Origin: HGM13006 sp963649625
Lineage (GTDB): Bacteria > Bacillota > Clostridia > Oscillospirales > Oscillospiraceae
DNA: 19,756 nt
Assembly (NCBI GenBank): GCA_963649625.1
Contig: CAVJIP010000005.1
Span: forward strand, 1-19,756
Direction: 5' to 3'
Every line of letters begins with the position of its first letter. Position 1 is the first letter of the stretch. This document shows, piece by piece, positions 6,347-13,315 of the stretch. The notes beneath the pieces were generated by a model. The model had not been told where the DNA came from, searched no databases, and saw nothing but the letters and a program-made list of their open reading frames with translations. Made by a program: the position numbers and the translations under genes.

Positions 6347-7777
6347 ATGAAAAACACGGAAAAAACCATGGAAAAAATCGTTGCCCTCTGCAAAAACAGA
6401 GGCTTTATTTTTTCCGGCAGTGAGATCTACGGGGGCCTGGCCAACACTTGGGACTACGGCCCTCTGGGTGTGGAGCTGAAGAACAATGTGAAGAAGGCCT
6501 GGTGGAAGAAATTTGTCCAGGAAAACCCCTATAACGTGGGCCTGGATGCGGCCATTCTTATGAATCCCCAGGTGTGGGTGGCCTCCGGCCATGTGGGCGG
6601 CTTCTCCGACCCCCTCATGGACTGTAAGGAGTGCAAGGAGCGGTTCCGGGCGGACAAGGTCATTGAGGACTGGTGCCAGGACAACGGCTTTGAGTTGGGC
6701 CACAGCGTGGATGCCATGAGCCAGAGCCAGATGAAGGATTTTATTGGGGAGCACCACATCTGCTGCCCTTCCTGCGGCGGCCACAACTGGACGGACATCC
6801 GTCAGTTCAACCTGATGTTCAAGACATTCCAGGGTGTCACCGAGGATGCCAAGAACACCGTGTATCTCCGGCCCGAGACGGCCCAGGGGATTTTCGTGAA
6901 CTTCCAGAATGTACAGCGCACCACCCGGAAGAAGCTGCCCTTTGGCATCGGCCAGATCGGCAAGTCCTTCCGCAACGAGATCACCCCCGGCAACTTCACC
7001 TTCCGTACCCGGGAGTTTGAACAGATGGAGCTGGAGTTCTTCTGCAAGCCCGGAACGGAGCTGGATTGGTTCCAGTACTGGAAAAAGTTCTGCCATCAGT
7101 GGCTGCTGAACCTGGGAATGCAGGAGGAGCATCTGCGGCTCCGGGATCATGACCCGGAGGAGCTGAGCCACTATTCCAATGCCACCACGGACTTTGAGTT
7201 CACCTTCCCCTTCGGCTGGGGTGAGCTGTGGGGCGTGGCCTCCCGGACAAACTTTGACCTGACTGCCCATCAGAACACCTCCGGCAAGGACATGACCTAC
7301 TTTGACCAGGAGAGCGGGGAGCATTATATCCCCTATGTGATCGAGCCCTCCCTGGGGGCGGATCGAGTGACCCTGGCCTTCCTGATCGACGCCTACGACG
7401 AGGAGGTGGTGGGCCAGGACAAAAAGGGCAATGAGGACGTGCGGGTGGTGCTTCACCTCCATCCCGCTCTGGCACCCTTTAAGTGCGCCGTGCTGCCCCT
7501 TTCCAAGAAGCTGGGAGACAAGGCCGCAGAGATCTATCAGGAGCTGTCCCGGCACTTTATGTGCGACTATGACGAGGCCGGCTCCATCGGCAAGCGGTAT
7601 CGCCGGGAGGACGAGATCGGCACCCCCTACTGCGTCACGGTGGACTTCCAGACGGTGGGCGATGAAAGAACCCCTGCGGACAACTGCGTCACCGTCCGTG
7701 ACCGGGACACCATGGAGCAGGTGCGTATGCCCATTGACCAGCTGGTGGCCTATCTCACGGAGAAAACAGCATTTTAA
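6347..7777 (+). CDS. glyS: Glycyl-tRNA synthetase, single-chain class II (alpha2 type)
   Basis: This 476-residue cytoplasmic enzyme attaches glycine to tRNA-Gly using ATP. Motif 1 region: IYGGLANTWDYGPLG (residues 27-41). Motif 2: FRNEITPGNFTFRTREFEQMELEFF (208-232, key residues Arg209, Glu211, Arg222 and Glu224). Motif 3: LGADRVTLAFL near the C-terminal third. The C-terminal anticodon-binding domain follows (VLPLSKKLGDKA to YCVTVDFQT to VTVRDRD). Two CxxC pairs (Cys93/Cys96 and Cys140/Cys143) flank the insertion and could bind zinc. Length and layout match the dimeric bacterial/archaeal-type enzyme rather than the alpha2-beta2 GlyQ/GlyS pair. AGGAGG (6331-6336) lies 10 bases from the ATG. 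The transketolase genes follow after 35 bases, so co-transcription from the promoter at 6255-6282 is likely. Confidence 0.97.
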   Translation: MKNTEKTMEKIVALCKNRGFIFSGSEIYGGLANTWDYGPLGVELKNNVKKAWWKKFVQENPYNVGLDAAILMNPQVWVASGHVGGFSDPLMDCKECKERFRADKVIEDWCQDNGFELGHSVDAMSQSQMKDFIGEHHICCPSCGGHNWTDIRQFNLMFKTFQGVTEDAKNTVYLRPETAQGIFVNFQNVQRTTRKKLPFGIGQIGKSFRNEITPGNFTFRTREFEQMELEFFCKPGTELDWFQYWKKFCHQWLLNLGMQEEHLRLRDHDPEELSHYSNATTDFEFTFPFGWGELWGVASRTNFDLTAHQNTSGKDMTYFDQESGEHYIPYVIEPSLGADRVTLAFLIDAYDEEVVGQDKKGNEDVRVVLHLHPALAPFKCAVLPLSKKLGDKAAEIYQELSRHFMCDYDEAGSIGKRYRREDEIGTPYCVTVDFQTVGDERTPADNCVTVRDRDTMEQVRMPIDQLVAYLTEKTAF

Positions 7778-7812
7778 CGGAAGATGGAATAAAACTGGAA
7801 AGGATTGATCCC

Positions 7813-8649
7813 ATGGAAACCAAGCAGCTGGCAATCACCGCCACCAAGGGGCGGCTGCTGGCCCTGCAATGCGTCTATGAGGCCGCCTCCGGCCATCCCG
7901 GCGGCTCCATGTCCGCCATGGACGTATTGACAGCCCTGTATTTTAATGTGATGCGCATTGACCCCCAAAAGCCCCAGGCTCCGAGCCGGGATCGGTTCGT
8001 GCTCTCCAAGGGCCACTGCACTCCGGCCCTGTATTCCGTTCTGGCACTGCGGGGCTATTTCCCGGTGGAGGAGCTTCATAAGTTCCGCCGGATTGATGCC
8101 CACTATTCCGGCCACCCGGATATGGTTCATGTAAAGGGCGTGGATATGTCCACCGGCTCCCTGGGCCAGGGCATTTCCGCCGCCGTGGGCATGGCCCTGG
8201 CGGGGAAGCTGGACAAGAAGGATTATCGGGTCTATTCCATCCTGGGTGACGGAGAGATCGAGGAGGGCCAGACCTGGGAGGCGGCCATGGCAGCGGCCAA
8301 GTACCATCTGGACAATCTGTGTGCGGTGGTGGATGTGAACGGCCTGCAAATCGACGGACGTACCGCCGATGTGATGCCCTCTGAGCCTTTGGATAAAAAG
8401 TATGAGGCCTTCGGCTGGCACGTCATCAAACTTGACGGCCATGATTTTGACGAGATTTTGGCAGCCTTCCGGGAGGCGGAGACGGTAAAGGACCGGCCTA
8501 CGGTGATTTTGGCCAGGACGGTCAAGGGCAAGGGCATCTCCTATATGGAGAACAACGTCGGCTGGCACGGCAAGGCGCCCAATGAGGAGCAGTATGAAAC
8601 CGGCAAGGCAGAGCTTCAGGCCCTGCTGCAGAGACTGGAGGCGGAATAA
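7813..8649 (+). CDS. Transketolase, N-terminal (thiamine-diphosphate-binding) subunit
   Basis: This 278-residue protein is the first half of a transketolase, which moves two-carbon units between sugar phosphates in the non-oxidative pentose phosphate pathway. The thiamine diphosphate/Mg motif begins GDGEIEEGQTWEAA (GDG at 145-147) and ends at Asn176 in VVDVNG. Other family marks are SGHPGGSMSAMD (26-37), SKGHCTPALY (65-74) and GSLGQGISAAVGMA (115-128). It needs the downstream subunit (8650-9591) to be complete; split transketolases are common in Firmicutes and archaea. AAAGGA is eight bases before the ATG. It starts 35 bases after glyS and ends directly against the next gene, TAA then ATG with no gap. 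Confidence 0.95.
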   Translation: METKQLAITATKGRLLALQCVYEAASGHPGGSMSAMDVLTALYFNVMRIDPQKPQAPSRDRFVLSKGHCTPALYSVLALRGYFPVEELHKFRRIDAHYSGHPDMVHVKGVDMSTGSLGQGISAAVGMALAGKLDKKDYRVYSILGDGEIEEGQTWEAAMAAAKYHLDNLCAVVDVNGLQIDGRTADVMPSEPLDKKYEAFGWHVIKLDGHDFDEILAAFREAETVKDRPTVILARTVKGKGISYMENNVGWHGKAPNEEQYETGKAELQALLQRLEAE

Positions 8650-9591
8650 ATGAAGATCGCAACCCGTGCCGCCTACGGCCAGGCTCTGGCCCAGCTGGCG
8701 GAGGAATATCCCGAGCTGGTGGTTTTGGACGCAGACCTGTCCGGCTCCACCATGACCAAGGACTTTGCGGGAAAATACCCGGAACGCTTTTTTGATATGG
8801 GCATTGCGGAGGGGAATATGACCGGTGTGGCCGCCGGCCTTGCTGCCTGCGGGAAGAAGCCCTTTATCAACTCCTTTGCCATGTTCTCCGCCGGACGGGC
8901 CTGGGAGCAGGTGCGAAATTCCATCGCCTATCCCGGTCTGAACGTGAAGGTGATCGGCTCCCACGGGGGCCTGAGCGTGGGAGAGGACGGAGCCACCCAT
9001 CAGTGCATTGAGGACTACGCCATTATGCGGGCAATTCCGGGAATGCTGGTGCTGTCCCCCTGTGACGGCCCGGAGATGCAGCTGGCCGTAAAGGCCCTGC
9101 TGGAATATGAGGGCCCCGCCTATATGCGCCTGGGCCGTTTGGCGGTGGAGTCCGTAACGGACACCCTTCCGGGCTACCGCTTTGCCCTGGGAAAGGGCAG
9201 CGTCCTGCGGGAGGGCACCGATGCCGCCGTCATTGCCACCGGCATGATGGTGCAGTGTGCCTATGAGGCGGCGGAGCATCTGGCGGCCCAAGGGCTGAGC
9301 ATCCGGGTCATTGATATGCATACCATCAAGCCCATTGACCGGGAGCTGGTGCTTCAGGCGGCCTGGGAGACCGGCTGCATTGTCACCTCCGAGGAGGCAA
9401 ATGTGATCGGCGGCCTGGGCTCTGCGGTGGCGGAGGTGGTTTCCGAGGGCTGCCCGGTGCCTGTGGTACGCCATGGGGTGGAGGATGTGTTTGGCCGCTC
9501 CGGCAAGGCCCAGGCGGTACTGGATGCCTATGGGCTCAATGCCTGGGGCATTGAGGAAAAGGTTCGCTACGCACTGACTCTGAAAAAGTAA
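8650..9591 (+). CDS. Transketolase, C-terminal (pyrimidine-binding) subunit
   Basis: This 313-residue protein is the second half of the split transketolase. It has the pyrimidine-binding domain of the transketolase/DXS/E1-beta type: LDADLSGSTMTKDFAGKYPERFFDMGIAEGNM (start of domain, with the catalytic-type Glu in GIAEGNM), FINSFAMFSAGRAWEQ, and SHGGLSVGEDGATHQCIEDYAIMRAIPGM. A C-terminal transketolase domain follows (AAVIATGMMVQCAYEAAE, EEANVIGGLGSAVAEVV). The ATG directly follows the stop of the first subunit, and its ribosome binding site (GGAGGCGG, 8637-8644) lies inside the upstream gene. Translational coupling at a fixed ratio is likely. 1-deoxy-xylulose-5-phosphate synthase is excluded, since that enzyme is one chain of about 620 residues. 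Confidence 0.95.
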   Translation: MKIATRAAYGQALAQLAEEYPELVVLDADLSGSTMTKDFAGKYPERFFDMGIAEGNMTGVAAGLAACGKKPFINSFAMFSAGRAWEQVRNSIAYPGLNVKVIGSHGGLSVGEDGATHQCIEDYAIMRAIPGMLVLSPCDGPEMQLAVKALLEYEGPAYMRLGRLAVESVTDTLPGYRFALGKGSVLREGTDAAVIATGMMVQCAYEAAEHLAAQGLSIRVIDMHTIKPIDRELVLQAAWETGCIVTSEEANVIGGLGSAVAEVVSEGCPVPVVRHGVEDVFGRSGKAQAVLDAYGLNAWGIEEKVRYALTLKK

Positions 9592-9613
9592 AGCGAAATA
9601 ACGGTAGGACACG

Positions 9614-9638
9614 AGGGGGAGGGCAACGCCCTCCCCTT
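9614..9638 (+). other. GC-rich hairpin between the transketolase and rsmG genes
   Basis: Arms 9614-9624 and 9628-9638 pair over 11 bp (one G-U) with a three-base AAC loop. No T run follows on the plus strand, so it is not a normal terminator. It lies six bases before the rsmG ribosome binding site and could attenuate, protect a 3' end after processing, or modulate translation. Confidence 0.6.
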
Positions 9639-9656
9639 GGCACAAGGAGGACATCT

Positions 9657-10358
9657 ATGAAGCAGGCACTGCTGGCCGGACTTCCGGCCCTGGGGCGAAA
9701 GCTGAGCCGGGAACAGCTGGAGACTTTCTGCCGGTTTGGAGAGGCACTGCTCCAAAAGAACCAGGTGATGAATCTGACGGCCATTACGGAGCCGGAGGCG
9801 GTGGCACGGCTGCATTTTCTGGACTGTATGGCCCTGTTGAAGGTCTATGACTTTGCGGGGAAACAGGTGATCGACGTGGGCTGCGGCGCCGGGTTTCCCG
9901 GTGTACCCCTGAAAATTGCGGAGCCGTCCATCCGGCTGACCCTGCTGGACAGCCTGAAAAAGCGGGTGGACTGGCTGGCACAGACCCTGCCGGAGCTGGG
10001 AATCGACGCCCAGTGTGTGGCAGCCCGGGCGGAGGAATACGCCGTGGCCCACCGGGAGGGGTACGACATTGCCGTGTCCCGGGCGGTGGCCCGAATGAAT
10101 GTACTGGCGGAGCTTTGCCTGCCCCTGGTGCAGGTGGGGGGCGTGTTTATTGCCATGAAGTCCACGGACTCCGATGCGGAGCTGTCCCAGGCGGCCCATG
10201 CCATTGGGCTGTTGGGGGGAAGGGTTCGGAAAATCGAGGACTACCCTGTGCCCGGTACCAGCACGGTGCATCGGGCGGTGGTCATAGAAAAGCTCCGGAA
10301 AACCCCCAACCAGTATCCCCGCCGATTTGTAAAAATCAAGCAGAGCCCTCTGACCTAG
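9657..10358 (+). CDS. rsmG: 16S rRNA (guanine527-N7)-methyltransferase RsmG
   Basis: This 233-residue S-adenosylmethionine-dependent enzyme methylates G527 of 16S rRNA. The SAM-binding loop is DVGCGAGFPGVPLKI (73-87), preceded by the family block NLTAITEPEAVARLHFLDC (39-57). DSLKKRVDWL and the AVSRAVARMNVLAEL block follow. The end shows the family's TP-x-x-YPRRFVKIKQSPL tail. Length is typical. AAGGAGG (9644-9650) lies six bases from the ATG. In many Firmicutes rsmG lies next to mnmG/mnmE or parA/parB near the origin. Here it is downstream of transketolase and just ahead of a MinD/ParA-type ATPase, which could hint at a rearranged version of that neighbourhood, but parB, mnmG and mnmE are not in the window. 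Confidence 0.95.
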   Translation: MKQALLAGLPALGRKLSREQLETFCRFGEALLQKNQVMNLTAITEPEAVARLHFLDCMALLKVYDFAGKQVIDVGCGAGFPGVPLKIAEPSIRLTLLDSLKKRVDWLAQTLPELGIDAQCVAARAEEYAVAHREGYDIAVSRAVARMNVLAELCLPLVQVGGVFIAMKSTDSDAELSQAAHAIGLLGGRVRKIEDYPVPGTSTVHRAVVIEKLRKTPNQYPRRFVKIKQSPLT

Positions 10359-10515
10359 CCGGTGCCGGATGGGAGGAGCCGCCCTTGGTGGGCCACATCG
10401 AGCCGGGAAAGAAGCGAGAATGAATTTGGACCGGAGTGCATAGGCTGCTATCAGAAATACCGGGCCGTGACCCGCATTTTCTACACATTTCCCGGCGTTT
10501 CTGAAAAGAATCCTG

Positions 10516-10543
10516 TTGAAATTTGCTGAAATACTGTTATAAT
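10516..10543 (+). promoter_or_regulatory. Promoter of the MinD-like gene
   Basis: TTGAAA (10516-10521), a 16-base spacer and TATAAT (10538-10543), about 18 bases ahead of the ribosome binding site. The 157 bases between rsmG and this promoter show only a weak stem (CGGG/CCCG near 10460) and no clear terminator. Confidence 0.8.
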
Positions 10544-10576
10544 GATACTATGTGACCGAAGAAGGAGGAGATTCGC

Positions 10577-11320
10577 ATGGGTGACGTTTTGGTTGTGACC
10601 TCCGGCAAGGGCGGTACCGGCAAAACCACTCTCTGTGCCGGAATCGCCTCCTGTCTGGCCGCCATGGGGCAACGGGTGCTGGCCATTGACTGTGATATTG
10701 GCCTGAGCAACCTGGACATTGCCCTGGGTATGACCGACTGCGCCACCATCAGCTTTCTGGACGTGATGATGGAGAACCACTATCTTGCGGATGCGCCGGA
10801 GCATCCCTCCATCCCCGGACTACAGCTGCTGACGGCCCCCTCTAAGACCCGGGCCGGACTGGTGGACGACATTATTTTTGGACGGCTGATTGAGGAGGCC
10901 GCAGAAAGCTACGACTGGGTGCTGCTGGATGCCCCGGCGGGAATCGGCTTTGGCTTTGATTTGGCGGCGGCCTATGCCACCAGGGCGATTCTTGTGGCCA
11001 CGGCGGATCCCGGCTCCCTGCGGGATGCCCAGCATACGGCGGGGCTTTTGGTGGATCACGGTATTGACCCCATTCACCTGGTGGTCAACCGGGTGACACG
11101 GCGGCTTCTGGGGTCGATTCGGTCTACGGTAGACGACATGATGGATCATGTGGGGCTTCCCCTGCTGGGGCTGATTCCAGAGGATCAGGCGGTGCCTGTG
11201 GCGGCGGCTCGGGGAAACGCCCTGGTGCTGCGGAGCCGGAAGGGGGCGGCCATGGCCTGCCTGCATATCTCCCGGCGGCTTCTGGGCATGGAGGCCCCAC
11301 TGATGCACATGAGATATTGA
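10577..11320 (+). CDS. MinD/ParA-family ATPase
   Basis: A 247-residue ATPase of the SIMIBI class with the deviant Walker A motif SGKGGTGKTT (9-18, signature Lys11), the switch I motif IDCDIGLSNLDIALG (37-51), and the Walker B region WVLLDAPAGIGFG. The spacing and the LSNLD motif favour MinD (septum-site selection at the membrane) over plasmid ParA. MinD normally ends in an amphipathic membrane-targeting helix. Here the end, LHISRRLLGMEAPLMHMRY, could serve but is not a clear match. No minC, minE or divIVA is in the window, so a role in division is inferred; it may also be a MinD-like FlhG or other spatial regulator. AAGGAGG lies seven to eight bases before the ATG. The MGS-like gene follows after 28 bases and is probably co-transcribed, ending at the terminator at 11770-11801. 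Confidence 0.85.
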   Translation: MGDVLVVTSGKGGTGKTTLCAGIASCLAAMGQRVLAIDCDIGLSNLDIALGMTDCATISFLDVMMENHYLADAPEHPSIPGLQLLTAPSKTRAGLVDDIIFGRLIEEAAESYDWVLLDAPAGIGFGFDLAAAYATRAILVATADPGSLRDAQHTAGLLVDHGIDPIHLVVNRVTRRLLGSIRSTVDDMMDHVGLPLLGLIPEDQAVPVAAARGNALVLRSRKGAAMACLHISRRLLGMEAPLMHMRY

Positions 11321-11348
11321 TGAAGCTATGGAGTTGGAGGAGATTACG

Positions 11349-11765
11349 TTGAACATTGCAATTATGGCGCAGGACAAGAAAAAAGAGCTGATGATCCAAT
11401 TTTGCATCGCCTATAAAGGCATTCTGGCGAAGCACAACCTCTCTGCAACCAACACCACCGGCCGCCTAGTGGCGGAGGCCACCGGTCTGCCAATCACCCT
11501 CTATCTCTCCAGGGCCCAGGGAGGCCAGCAGCAGGTAGGGGCGCGGATCGCCTATAACGAGGTGGATCTGCTGCTATTCTTCACCAATCCCACCTGTAAC
11601 GATCCTGTGCAGGAGCAGAACCTGCTGCAAATTGAGCGGCTGTGCGATATGCACAATGTGCCCTATGCCACCAATCTGGCCACGGCGGAAATGCTGATTA
11701 TGGGGCTTGCCCGGGGTGACCTGGACTGGCGGGAGGGCAGCGGAAAGGCTGCGCCACTGTATTAA
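11349..11765 (+). CDS. Methylglyoxal-synthase-like protein, catalytic residues replaced
   Basis: A 138-residue protein clearly of the methylglyoxal synthase (MGS) fold: ATNTTGRLVAEATGL (33-47) matches the phosphate-binding loop, QQQVGARIAYNEVDLLLFF (60-78) the core, and VPYATNLATAEMLI the C-terminal block. Set against E. coli MgsA (recalled), His19 is Gln8, the catalytic Asp71 of GGDQQ is Gln60 (GGQQQ), Asp91 of FFWDP is Asn80 (FFTNP), and the His98/Asp101 region is replaced by a non-matching stretch. Conversion of dihydroxyacetone phosphate to methylglyoxal is therefore doubtful. Clostridial MGS paralogues with a changed GGDQQ motif exist, so this may belong to a known divergent branch. The start is taken as TTG at 11349, since families begin at MNIAxMA and GGAGG (11336-11340) lies eight bases ahead; an ATG at 11328 in the same frame has no good binding site. 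Confidence 0.85.
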   Translation: MNIAIMAQDKKKELMIQFCIAYKGILAKHNLSATNTTGRLVAEATGLPITLYLSRAQGGQQQVGARIAYNEVDLLLFFTNPTCNDPVQEQNLLQIERLCDMHNVPYATNLATAEMLIMGLARGDLDWREGSGKAAPLY

Positions 11766-11769
11766 GGCA

Positions 11770-11801
11770 AAGGACGTCGGCGGGGGCCGGCGTCCTTTTT
11801 T
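11770..11801 (+). terminator. Strong terminator after the MGS-like gene
   Basis: A 12-bp stem (11770-11781 with 11786-11797, one G-U pair, GGGG loop) ends in a run of six T residues (11796-11801). It closes the MinD-like/MGS-like unit. Confidence 0.95.
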
Positions 11802-11813
11802 GGAGGCGGGAAA

Positions 11814-12068
11814 ATGTACGAGGTCTATATTCTGGAGTGCGCCGACGGAACCCTCTATACCGGAATCGCCAGGGACGCAGAGCACCGGATGGCAGTTCAC
11901 AATCGGGGCCGAGGGGCAAAATACACCCGCAGCCGCTTGCCGGTGCGGCTTTGCTATCGGGAGGAGCAGCCGGATAAGTCCGCCGCCCTCCGCCGGGAAT
12001 ATGCCATCAAGCAGCTGACCCGGGAGGAGAAGCTGCGGCTGATCACGGCCTATGGAACAACACAATAG
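11814..12068 (+). CDS. GIY-YIG nuclease-superfamily protein (YhbQ/UPF0213 type)
   Basis: This 84-residue protein is a single GIY-YIG domain. The two motif strands are VYILECADGTLYTGIA (4-19), with Tyr5 and the YTG turn, followed by Arg20 and His28 in the next helix, then the KYTRSRLPVRLCYRE block (36-50) containing the usual ARYTR-like segment, and a final Glu in LRREYAIKQL. Length and order match the small YhbQ/UPF0213 family, whose role is poorly defined and may involve DNA repair or nucleic acid processing. GGAGGCGGG (11802-11810) is three to eight bases from the ATG. It starts 12 bases after the terminator at 11770-11801, so expression depends on read-through or a weak promoter I cannot see. 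Confidence 0.9.
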   Translation: MYEVYILECADGTLYTGIARDAEHRMAVHNRGRGAKYTRSRLPVRLCYREEQPDKSAALRREYAIKQLTREEKLRLITAYGTTQ

Positions 12069-12070
12069 CA

Positions 12071-12101
12071 GGCCGGAGCGATGGGCTCCGGCCCCCTTTT
12101 T
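12071..12101 (+). terminator. Terminator between convergent GIY-YIG and azlD genes
   Basis: A 9-bp stem GGCCGGAGC/GCTCCGGCC (12071-12079 with 12085-12093) is followed by CCCC and five T residues on the plus strand. The stem also lies just past the azlD stop (12100-12102) on the minus strand, where the following T content is weak, so it may serve both genes. Confidence 0.85.
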
Positions 12102-12429
12102 ACGCAAATACCAGCTGCACCAGCACCATATAAAGGGCGGTGCCCCCGAAAATGCTCAGCAGGGTACTGTGCCGCCACAGATGCAGCAGCACCACCCCGG
12201 CTATGGCAATCAGCTCCGGCAGCCCATAGGGGGCGGTCAGAAAGCTGACGCTTTTCAGGCAGTAGACCACCAGCATCCCCATAACACCGTAGGGAAGCAC
12301 CGTGCCCAGATAGGCGATCAGCCGGGGACGCTTATCCTGGTTCTGAAACACCCAAAAGGGCAGAAACCGCAGCACCATGGTCACGGCGGCGATCACAAGA
12401 ATTTGGGCCAGCACATAGAGCCTAGTCAT
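12100..12429 (-). CDS. azlD: AzlD-type branched-chain amino acid export subunit
   Basis: A 109-residue membrane protein with four hydrophobic segments, the partner of AzlC in branched-chain amino acid (and analogue) export. Family features are the start MTRLYVLAQILVIAAVTMVLRFLPF (1-25) and the LPYGVMGMLVVYCLK block, with a final IFGGTALYMVLVQLVF helix. The ATG at 12429 is chosen because it overlaps the azlC stop (ATGA, 12429-12426) and gives the usual length; a longer frame upstream to 12588 has no such character and lies inside azlC. The overlap points to coupled translation of the pair. Confidence 0.9.
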   Translation of the reverse strand: MTRLYVLAQILVIAAVTMVLRFLPFWVFQNQDKRPRLIAYLGTVLPYGVMGMLVVYCLKSVSFLTAPYGLPELIAIAGVVLLHLWRHSTLLSIFGGTALYMVLVQLVFA

Positions 12430-13112
12430 TGTCGGCCACCTCCATCCGCCCCCCGCAGGGCCGCCAGGGCTAGGGTGATGAGTACCATGGAGGGAATCAC
12501 AAACCGGCTGGGGCCCAAAAGCAGCAGACACCCGGCGGTGAGGCCCAGGCCCAGCAGGGCGGGGATATGATTTTTTGTGGTGCGCCACTGCTCCACAAAA
12601 ATCACCACAAACAGCGCCGTCATGGCAAAGTCCATCCCGGTGGAATCAAAGGGCAGCAGCGGCCCCAGAAGCCCGCCCAGGGTGCAGCCCGCCACCCAGC
12701 AGAGCTGATTCAGAAGGGACACCCAGAAGTAATAGACTGTCGGCTCGGTGCCGGCCGGAGCGGGGGAGCACACCAGAGAATAGGTTTCATCGGTGAGGGA
12801 AAAAATTAAATAGGGCTTTCTCAGCCCGGCCCCCTGGTACTTATCCAGCATACTCAGGCCGTAGAAAAAGTGCCGGGCATTTACCATCAGGGTCATCAGG
12901 GCGCAGGTAATCAGGCTGGCCCCGCCGGAGATCAGATCCAGTGCCGCATACTGCATGGAGCCGGCATAGATGGTCAGGGACATGAGAAAGGCCCAGAAAA
13001 AGCCATAGCCCTGGTTTTGCAGCAGCACGCCAAAGCCCATGCTCAGCACCAGATACCCGGCCATCACCGGGAGACTGGCACGGAAGGCGGCGGAAAAGGT
13101 TTTTCGGTTCAC
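12426..13112 (-). CDS. azlC: AzlC family branched-chain amino acid exporter, large subunit
   Basis: A 228-residue integral membrane protein. It carries AzlC family marks: FSAAFRASLPVMAGYLVLSMGFGVLL (N-terminal helix), TIYAGSMQYAALDLI, MVNARHFFYGLSML (the conserved NARH-x-x-YG motif) and FSLTDETYSL. About seven hydrophobic segments follow in the usual order. Together with AzlD it would export leucine, isoleucine, valine or analogues. GTG at 13112 is the preferred start (then NRKTFSAAF), because AAAGAGG ends seven to ten bases upstream; the GTG at 13121 is too close to that site. A promoter lies at 13143-13171 within a long inverted repeat. No azlB or Lrp-type regulator is next to it in the window. 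Confidence 0.92.
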   Translation of the reverse strand: MNRKTFSAAFRASLPVMAGYLVLSMGFGVLLQNQGYGFFWAFLMSLTIYAGSMQYAALDLISGGASLITCALMTLMVNARHFFYGLSMLDKYQGAGLRKPYLIFSLTDETYSLVCSPAPAGTEPTVYYFWVSLLNQLCWVAGCTLGGLLGPLLPFDSTGMDFAMTALFVVIFVEQWRTTKNHIPALLGLGLTAGCLLLLGPSRFVIPSMVLITLALAALRGADGGGRQ

Positions 13113-13142
13113 AGCCAACACCTCTTTGTGGGATTATCCAAT

Positions 13143-13171
13143 ATTATAACCCGGCAGCCGGAGAATTGGAA
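13143..13171 (-). promoter_or_regulatory. Promoter of azlCD
   Basis: TATAAT (13148-13143) with a weak TTCCAA (13171-13166) 17 bases upstream. The -35 and spacer lie within the inverted repeat at 13151-13192, suggesting regulation by a protein or structure there. Confidence 0.6.
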
Positions 13172-13192
13172 TCCAATCTTTCCGGCTGCCGG
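13151..13192. repeat. 42-base inverted repeat over the azlC promoter
   Basis: Outer arms of 12 bp (13151-13162 and 13181-13192) pair perfectly. Inner arms ATTGG/CCAAT (13165-13169 and 13173-13177) pair around a three-base centre, with one small internal asymmetry. No T run follows on either strand. It may be an operator or a structural element. No second copy was seen in the window. Confidence 0.8.
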
Positions 13193-13266
13193 AGGGTGAA
13201 AACTGTCGAAAGTATACAAAAACACTAGGAATACCGGAAAACCGGAAAACCGTTCGGAGCGGGCAG

Positions 13267-13301
13267 AAAAGGCGGCGCAGAGCGAACAGCTCTGCGCCGC
13301 C
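13267..13301 (-). terminator. Terminator of pta
   Basis: A perfect 13-bp stem (13271-13283 with 13289-13301, 5-base loop) is followed on the minus strand by TTTTCTG. It lies 15 bases beyond the pta stop at 13316 and separates pta from azlCD. Confidence 0.93.
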
Positions 13302-13315
13302 AAAAGGAACGGGGA

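Noticed and set aside
8650..9591. 1-deoxy-xylulose-5-phosphate synthase for the transketolase C-terminal subunit
   Set aside because: That enzyme is one chain of about 620 residues with its own N-terminal domain; here two separate subunits with transketolase motifs are seen.
7774..9654. Minus-strand open frame (626 residues) opposite both transketolase genes
   Set aside because: It spans two well-identified plus-strand genes and has no supporting signals.
12430..12588. N-terminal extension of azlD by 53 residues
   Set aside because: The extension lies within azlC, is unlike a transporter, and the ATG overlapping the azlC stop gives the normal family length.
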